In this document: piece after piece, positions 57,362-64,000 of the stretch | How positions within the stretch are numbered: the first letter of the stretch is position 1 | How the letters are laid out: every line of letters begins with the position of its first letter | Source of the DNA: Nageia nagi | Lineage: Eukaryota > Pinophyta | NCBI GenBank assembly: GCA_050084985.1 | Contig: JBITNC010000001.1 | Location: 109,802,001-109,866,000, forward strand | Length of the DNA: 64,000 nt | Direction of reading: 5' to 3' | Notes under the pieces: model-generated | Databases searched by the model: none | What the model saw: only the letters and a program-made list of their open reading frames with translations | What the model was told of the DNA's origin: nothing | Made by a program: the position numbers and the translations under genes

Positions 57362-58620
57362 ATGGTAGATAAAACTATGCCCGAGAGGATGTGGGAAGCA
57401 GCTGAAAGAGAGAGAAATGAGGCAAGGAACACTATGACCACTTTGGTGAATTTGATGACCTAAATGGTGTGCAAATAGGATGAGGCCTTGCAACTAGAAA
57501 TATCTAAAGAGCCTAGGGTTGAAGCATGTAAGAGGAATAATGGGGAGGAATCCTCAACTAGCTCCCAGACTCCCTTGTGTAAACCATCTAAGCCCATGTT
57601 CATCTCAAAATCTCTAATTGAGGTTAATTATATTCAAGGTGACTTGGATGAATTATTTATGGGGTAATTTGAGAAACTAGAAAGTTTTAGATCTATAGTA
57701 AGCTTTGATAGGTACCTAAAAATCATTGGGAAGAAGGTTAGAGAGGCCAAAAAGGAGAATAAAAAATTGCATCAAAAGATGACCATCCCTACATTCAATG
57801 GAAAAGATGGGTTGTCAACTAGGGCATGGTTGCAAAAGCTTCAGACATATTTTTCCTTTTGACCCTATAGCTAAAGAAGATGTTGTTCAAATTGATATGC
57901 TTCATCTTAAAGGTGGAGAATACTCATGATGATATCATGGTTTGGTAACACAAGGGCATGGTGAGGTCTCTTCTTTTGAGGAATTTTGCCAAAGGTTACT
58001 AAATAGATTTGAAAGGAAAGATGTGGAGGATTTTTTCAAGTAACTTACTACACTCAAATAAACTTCTTCTTTGGGTGAATATATTGAGAGTTTTTAATAC
58101 ATTGCTATCCAAGTACAAAACATCTCTTCAAAAAGGGTTATTTTCTTATTTATTGATGGGTTGTTGGAGCCATTGAAGGGTCTTGTGAAGGCCTTTTAAC
58201 CAACCACTCTTGAATATGAAATCAAGAGAGCCATGAACCTTGAATATATAATGCAACCAATGTAGAAAGATATAGCATACAATACCCTTGCAAAACTACC
58301 ATTTTCAACCAAAAACACAAGCTTTGGATAACCTAGAAGTGCAACATCCCACTTTGGGAGGGAGAAGAATGCAATGGAGAAGCTATAATACCATATGGAG
58401 ATTTAAAATCACCTTTTAAGCCCTCTAGAAACCATTATTAGTAGCCAAAGATGAGCATCCATGAGAGGGATGAACTTAAGAGGAAGCATCTTTGCTTCTC
58501 TTGTAAGACTCCTTGGACACTTGGCCATAAATACCAAGAAAAGGGCATGCATTTGATTGAAGTGCATTAAAAAACTTTAGAGAGTGAAGAGGAAGAGGAG
58601 GAGTACATATATTCTAAATA
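57362..58620 (+). pseudogene. E4 gag
   Basis: Begins MVDKTMPERMWEAAERERNE (57364) with a Glu/Arg-rich N-terminus. Continues with KSLIEVNYIQGDLDELFMG, MTIPTFNGKDGLSTRAWLQK then LQTYFSF (about 57780-57860), EEFCQRLLNRFERKDVEDFF (about 57980), SLGEYIESF, VIFLFIDGLLEPLKGLVKAF and YEIKRAMNLEYIMQP. The zinc knuckle CFSCKTPWTLGHKYQEKG (about 58495) has lost one Cys to Tyr. Several stops and one frame change around 57870 disable it. An acidic spacer (ESEEEEEEYIYSK) leads to protease. Confidence 0.8.
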
Positions 58621-58639
58621 GCTTGAAGAGTCTACACCA

Positions 58640-59115
58640 CATGAAGAGCCCAAAGGAGGATCCCTTGCTACTCATAGTGGTTTGAACCAATTTAGAACTA
58701 TCAAGGTTCTAGGAAAGGCTTTGGGTGAAAAGGTAATGGTTCTAATTGATGGTGGTGCTACTTATAATTTTGTTAATGGGAAATTTGTAGCATGTCAAAA
58801 ACTAAAAACAAAAATCATTCTTGTTTTTAATGTTGCAATTGGAAATGGTGATTTGGTTCCTTGTAATAAGGTAGTTAGGCATTTGAAAATTAGTTTTGGA
58901 ATTTATGAGGTGGATGAATAATTTTTTATCTTTACCTTAGGTGGTATGCCTCACATGGTTCTAGGAGTATAATGGCTTTGGTCTCTTGGTTATTATGTTA
59001 GTAATTATCAAAAATTAGAGCTAAAATTTGTGCTAGATGGGAAGAATATAGTGCAACATGGAGTTAGGGACAATTCCACCAAAGATACATGTAATATTTT
59101 GGAGGTGTCCTACAA
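58640..59115 (+). pseudogene. E4 aspartic protease
   Basis: The open stretch 58682-58921 contains LGKALGEKVMVLIDGGATYN (active site D-G-G), KIILVFNVAIGNGDLVPCNK and VVRHLKISFGIYEVDE. Beyond one TAA, FFIFTLGGMPHMVLGV (about 58920-58968), WLWSLGYYVSNYQKLELKFV and LDGKNIVQHGV. Same architecture as the protease of element B, including Gly in the triad. Confidence 0.82.
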
Positions 59116-59229
59116 GCACATGTAGAAGTTAGTACAATGTAAGGATAATATGTGGGCTGTTGTAATATTTGAGGCTAAAGGTAAAAACACTTCCACTACA
59201 CACCCTCATATTCATGCTATTTTGTACAA

Positions 59230-59935
59230 ACATAGAAAGATTTTTGAGGATTTACCTAAAGGTTTGTCACCTAGTAAAGGATTTCAACATGTATTAAGTT
59301 AGAACCCAATAGCAAACCTATGATAATTAGGCCATATATACATCTTAGGGTTTTCATAGATGATATTGAGAAAACCAATAATGAAATTTTGGAGTGTGGG
59401 TCCATTAAGCCTAGTTGTAGTCCCTTTGCTTCACCTATTGTATTAGTGAAGAAGAAAGATGGCACTATGAGAATGTGCATTGATTATAGGGCCTTGAATA
59501 AAAAGATAATAAAAAATATGTATCCCATCACTAGAGTTGATGAGCTTATTGATGAATTACATGGGGATAAGTACTTTTCAAAAATTAATGTTAGATTAGG
59601 CTACCATCAGATTTGCATAAGAGAAGAAGACATCCCAAAGACTACTTTCAAGTGTCATTTTGGGCATTTTTAATTAATGATTATGCCCTTTGGTTTGACT
59701 AATGCACCTACCATGTTCCAATCAGCCATGAATAAAATTTTTATTAAGCAATTAAGGAAGTTTATATTGGTATTTTTTGATGATATTTTGATTTATAGTA
59801 AGTCTTTTGATGAGCACTTACAACATTTGGATATAGTTTTAGACATTTTAGAATAGCAAAAATTTTATACTAAATAGTCCAAGTGTGATTTTACTATGAC
59901 TATAATTTTGTATAGGTTGACAAAGAAAAAATTGC
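59230..59935 (+). pseudogene. E4 reverse transcriptase
   Basis: One frame from about 59320 to 59900 with a stop at 59671-59673. Blocks in order: ILECGSIKPSCSPFASPIVL, VKKKDGTMRMCIDYRALNKK (first catalytic region), YPITRVDELIDELHGDKYFS, KINVRLGYHQICIREEDIPK, TTFKCHFGHF, stop, LMIMPFGLTNAPTMFQSAMN, KFILVFFDDILIYSKSFDEH (FFDD at 59773-59784). After this LDILE, stop, QKFYTK, stop, SKCDF shows C-to-T decay at Gln codons. The substitution of Y-V-D-D by F-F-D-D is seen in many plant gypsy elements. Confidence 0.9.
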
Positions 59936-60540
59936 AATAGTACAAAATGGCCAACCCTTATGAACTTGACTGAATTGAGAGGTTTCATTGGTCTTTGTAG
60001 TCACTATAAGAGGTTCATTAAGGGTTTTTCTTCCTTGGCTACCCCACTTACAAAATTAACTAAGAAAGGAGCTTTCTCATAGTCTAATGATGCTTTGGTA
60101 GCATTCTTGAAGCTAAAGGAAATCATGACTACTACTCCTTTACTTATTATTACTAATTTTTCTATTCCTTTCACTATTGCTTATGATGCTTTAGGTTTAG
60201 GAGTTGGATCCATACTTATGCAAAAATGTTGTCCCATTGCCTATGAGAGTAGGAAGTTCACCAAGGAGGAGCACACCTTTAGCAATTACGACAAAGAGAT
60301 GCTAGCCATTATGCATGCCTTGACCAAGTTCAAGTAATACTTGGTATGTGGTAAGTTTGTGGTCAAGAGTGATCATAATAGTTTGAAATATTTTCTTGCG
60401 CAATATGAACTAAATGAAAGACAAAAAAATGGGTTACTAAGTTGCAGTCCTATGATTTCAAAATTGAATTTATGAAAGGGAAGAAGAATTCTCTAGTTGA
60501 TGCATTATCTAGATCCCCCCATTTTCATTCTATTTTAGTT
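59936..60540 (+). pseudogene. E4 RNase H
   Basis: After a decayed tether (LTELRGFIGLCSHYKRFIKG-like reading across frames near 59960-60020), the open stretch 60095-60337 has LLIITNFSIPFTIAYDALGL (Asp), GVGSILMQKCCPIAYESRKF, TKEEHTFSNYDKEMLAIMHA (Glu) and LTKFK. Then, past a stop, YLVCGKFVVKSDHNSLKYFL (Asp). It ends with YDFKIEFMKGKKNSLVDALS and RSP (to about 60520), the standard RNase H end in chromoviruses. Confidence 0.88.
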
Positions 60541-61337
60541 ATTTTAGCAAATTGGAAGGTTAAAATTATGGATGAATATGTTAAGAATGCATGGACTTCA
60601 AACTTGTTGATGGAAGCCTTTTAGATGAGAGATTCACTTTGAAGGGGCTAAAAATTGACATTCTCAAGCATGTGCATGAATGCCATGTTTGCCAAATAAA
60701 CAAGATAAAAAACACACTTCCTACAGGGTTACTACAACCATTTCCAATACCAAATTAGAAATGGGAGAGTGTGTCCATGGACTTCATCATAGAACTTCAC
60801 AAGGTATACATGAGATATTTCATCTTGGTAGTGGTTGATAGGCTTATTAAATTTGCTTATTTTTTTACAATTTTAGCCACTTACATAGTCATGTAAGTTG
60901 CTGATTTATTTTTTAAAGAAGTTTTTAGATAGCATGGGTTGCCAAATACTATAGTTAGTGATAGGGACAATAGGTTCCTAAGCTTGTTTTGGTAAGAACT
61001 ATTCAAACTATGTGGTACTAAACTCACTCCTAGCACTAGCTATCACCCTCAAACTGATAAACAAATTGAAAATGTGAATAAATGGGTTGAAGGTTACTTA
61101 AGGAATTATGTTTCTAGCCATCAAAATGCATGGGTTAAGTGGTTGCACATGGATGAATTCTATTATAATTCCTCTTATCATATGTCCATTAAGATGTCTC
61201 CTTTCAAATCTCTTTATGGTTATGATGCTCCAAATTTTACTGATTTGTTGTTGAGTGATAATAGGGTGCTTAGAGCCTAAGATTTCATTACAAAATACCA
61301 AGACATCATAAGAACATTAAAGAACAACATTCAAATT
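60541..61337 (+). pseudogene. E4 integrase, 3' part cut by E5
   Basis: The zinc-binding part is shortened: the H-H half is missing, but HVHECHVCQINKIKN (about 60668) keeps C-x-x-C. Core: WESVSMDFIIELHKVYMRYF (Asp, about 60780), ILVVVDRLIKFAYFFTILAT, HGLPNTIVSDRDNRFLSLFW (Asp, about 60962), STSYHPQTDKQIENVNKWVE (Glu, about 61070). Then LRNYVSSHQNAWVKWLHMDE, FYYNSSYHMSIKMSPFKSLY and GYDAPNFTDLLL. It stops at IIRTLKNNIQIC where the E5 LTR begins. The catalytic D, D, E are all present; stops and a deletion break the frame. Confidence 0.88.
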
Positions 61338-62177
61338 TGTTACAATGAAAATAGACTTGGAATGTAGAATAACATAAAATACAATTATTCTTAAATTTTC
61401 ACTGAACTTCAAATTATGTAAAGTAGGTAGAAATGTTGTAATTGTAAATTGATATTGATTTTCAGCTCAAAATACAATTTTCCCTTGGAAGGGACTTTGA
61501 AAAATGCCATTTGCCAAAATGAGAGTATTAGATCTTCATTGTTTTTTATTTGCTTGCTTCTCTCCTTGATATGGACAACTTATAAATCCTACACACATGC
61601 AAAAGAAAATAACATCAAAGCATCTATGTATGACATGGATTAGATTGAAACTAGCATAAAACAATAAAAAGATATGAGCTTACAATATTTTGCCAGTATT
61701 ACCCTACTTACAAAATAGGCCCCTATTGCTTTGTTTTGGCTTGTATTTATAGATGTTGGGTGAGGTTTTCCAAGGCTGGTAAGGGGGAGTCAAAAGGCCA
61801 CCGTAGGTCGTAACAGACCCTCTCTATCCACCACATCTTGGAAGAATGACACATTACAAGTTTCTTTTATTATTTTTGGTTTTTGTTTAGCTGTTACAGA
61901 TTCACCAGCGATTACTAGGTGGATGCCAATGATCATCCTAAAATGTCGACGTTTGTTTTGGGTCGCTAGCGACTGGTTTTCCATTTTTATAACAATATTA
62001 AAATGATCACCAAATAGCTAATTTTTACCAAAAAGGGGTCATGTGACCACTCATTTTGCATGTAATCAATGAGATCTATCCAATAATATGGTTTTTAAAC
62101 CTATTTTATATTTTCATAAAGAGTTATGATTATTTCAATGTTTACTAGTTAAAAAGGGACATTTTTAGGTGTCTACA
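61338..62177 (-). repeat. E5 3' LTR
   Basis: On the minus strand begins TGTAGACACC at 62177 and ends TTGTAACA at 61338; TATA box at 61744-61751. Co-linear with both E3 LTRs. Confidence 0.9.
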
Positions 62178-64000
62178 TTTTACCCCTTTTTGAATTATCA
62201 ACCGAAAATGTAGTTGATGATTTCAAAAATATAGAATGAGAAGCTTTGTTGCTTGATTATTTATTGTTGCTTTGTTATGATATAAGTTGACTCAATTTCT
62301 TAGATGAATCAAAATTTTAATTTATCAAATTATGATAAAATGTGTTTTCTTTTAACATTTGATGTAGTTTTGAAAATAAATTTGAGTATACTTCAGAAGT
62401 GACTATTTTCGGTATGATGATGTGTTGAGATTGTGTGACAGTTGCATGACATTTCTATTATGTCATTTTGCATGTCTAAGTGCACATGTACCATATAAGT
62501 TTTCTTTAGTATATGAGTTTTGATGGTGTTGTCTTGAGGATAGTCCTTGCCATGACTGAATATGATTTTTTAACTTTTGCAATTTATACATTTTGAAAAT
62601 GATATTGTAATACATCAAAACTACACTTGTGTCAATCTCCATACTATTTGTTGTTTATGGTAGTTGCATGACAAGACTCTAATTTGTCTTTGCATATCGA
62701 AGTGAGTATGTGATGGTAGCTTATTTGATGTATACAATTTTGAGGTAGTGATGTTGTATATCAAAACTTCACTTGTGTTTATCTCCATACTATGTGCTAT
62801 TTATGGTAGTTGCATGACAAGACTCTAGTTTGTCTCCGCATGCCGAAGCAAGTATGTGATAGGAAGCTTGTTTTGTATATACAAGCCATCTTTCATTTTT
62901 CTCTGCTTTTGACCCAACAAAATGGGTTTCATGATGATCTTTTGCATAAGTATTTTAGAATCATATTGAGTGTAAATATCTTATTTTAGGTTATAATTAA
63001 TTTTAATTACCTTAACCGTGAGTAGACATATAACTTTCAATTTTGTAATTAACAATGTTTTGGGTACATTTTAAGAGAGATGTAGCCATGGTCTTACTAT
63101 GTGATCGTAGGCTTACTTTGATTGTGGTGTTGATCTTAATATTATGGCCCCTTTTGAACTGACTAATGATGTCAGTGATGATGATGATAGATTGTTCAAA
63201 AAACTAATACATATTAGCTAGTGAACAAGTAAGATGAATGTACGAATGATTCTAACCTTATTATTTCAATCATTTATAGGTGAACATAAGGTTTTATTTT
63301 AGGTCATGGGAAATTGTATTTACCCCAATTATCCAAGTATGATTTCGTGAGCTTTGCAATTGAAGTATTTTGAACACACATTGGTTGTACACCAAATAGG
63401 TACTAAGGGCTTATTTCCATATATCATTACATGGGTGTCTGGTGTTTACCCTGAGGAAATGTATGGAGCTGAGTCAGGTATATGACATGAAGTCCCCTTT
63501 TGTGTGCACTAATTAAAATTTTGATTATTATGTTATTACTCTAGAAGAATATGTTTTACAAAAATCATTGGAATCATGTTTTTTGATGACTAGTGTTTCC
63601 TAAATATGTATAACAATAAGTGATGACTAAACATGCATAACATGACATATGATTTGAACTAGGAAGTTCATGATTTATTGTAAGATCATAAACAATAAAT
63701 GGTGTTTATCCTATCAAGGATTCATGATGAAATTATTTATGATCGAGTTTGCATGTTTATTTGGTTATCTTTTTTTCTTTTTTTTTAATGGCATGATGTG
63801 GTGAGAAAACATAGTCATGTATCTTAAGAAGATACAAACAAACTAATATGTTACCATTATAGACTTATACAAATACCACTAGACTCATAAGTAGGTGATA
63901 ATATACTTGAGGTTAGGAACTGGTTAAGTCAAGACTCATACACTTGAGTTTATCAATCTTATGTATGAATATTTTGAATCTTGATTTTGTTGGTTGATGG
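62178..64000 (-). other. E5 3' non-coding region
   Basis: Same repeat structure as E3 38900-41254: the about 148-bp direct repeat at 62664 and 62812, and further diverged units near 62930 and 63560. No coding domain. Confidence 0.8.

Larger units (their letters stand above)
56335..61337 (+). mobile_element. E4: chromovirus-type Ty3/gypsy element, cut by E5
   Basis: 5' LTR 56335-57091, primer site, then gag, protease, RT, RNase H and integrase in the canonical order, all degenerate. It interrupts the pol fragment to its left and is itself interrupted in integrase by E5 at 61338. The rest of integrase and the 3' LTR must lie beyond the window. Confidence 0.88.
61338..64000 (-). mobile_element. 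E5: second copy of the E3 family, inserted in E4
   Basis: Minus strand. The 3' LTR is 61338-62177 (840 bp, same as E3) and is preceded on that strand by the polypurine tract (62178-62194). The E3-type 3' region follows, running off the right edge (62178-64000 matches the reverse complement of about 39230-41254). Its left flank is the E4 integrase. The coding part is outside the window. Confidence 0.9.

Overview
The window looks like intergenic DNA from a plant with a very large, repeat-filled nuclear genome. It is strongly AT-rich and almost everything recognisable is a decayed retrotransposon: Ty3/gypsy elements of the Tat/Ogre type (protease, RT, second archaeal-type RNase H, integrase), Ty3/gypsy chromovirus-like elements with an initiator-Met-tRNA-type primer site, and one CACTA DNA transposon carrying a piece of a PPR gene. 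I see no intact host gene, rRNA, tRNA or CRISPR array. In-frame stops mostly sit where CAA, CAG, CGA or TGG would be expected, the mark of long-term cytosine methylation and deamination. A gymnosperm is my best guess, but the sequence does not prove the clade.

Left part (1-15331). A degenerate coiled-coil frame of unknown identity (1-1860) is followed by featureless AT-rich DNA and then by the integrase C-terminus (3395-3862) and 3' region of a plus-strand Tat-type element. At 7205-15331 lies an internally deleted element, A1 (LTR, primer site, about 1 kb, LTR). Its 3' LTR is split by element B (10056-14828), a chromovirus with two about 1160-bp LTRs and gag-protease but no RT or integrase.

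Centre (15332-55367). A three-layer nest. The outer minus-strand Tat-type element E1 (LTRs 54202-55367 and 15332-18013) is split by minus-strand E2 (27654-46785), which is split by plus-strand E3 (30853-42094). Removing E3 rejoins the E2 pol frame, and removing E2 rejoins the E1 pol frame. The E1 3' region carries, on the opposite strand, a decayed plant mobile domain (PMD) gene (20340-21110). The E1 3' LTR holds a 1522-bp CACTA element (15963-17484) with 3-bp target duplication and antisense PPR repeats. E3 has gag and protease, an extra gag-type zinc knuckle downstream of protease, no RT or integrase, and a long repeat-rich 3' half.

Right part (55368-64000). A minus-strand chromovirus RT-RNase H fragment (55861-56334) is interrupted by plus-strand chromovirus E4 (56335-61337), whose integrase is interrupted by E5, a minus-strand relative of E3 that runs off the window (61338-64000).

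Functionally this is a graveyard of selfish elements. The interesting biology is in what they carried (PMD, PPR), in the gag-protease-only E3/E5 and B types that must have depended on partners, and in the order of insertions preserved by the nesting.
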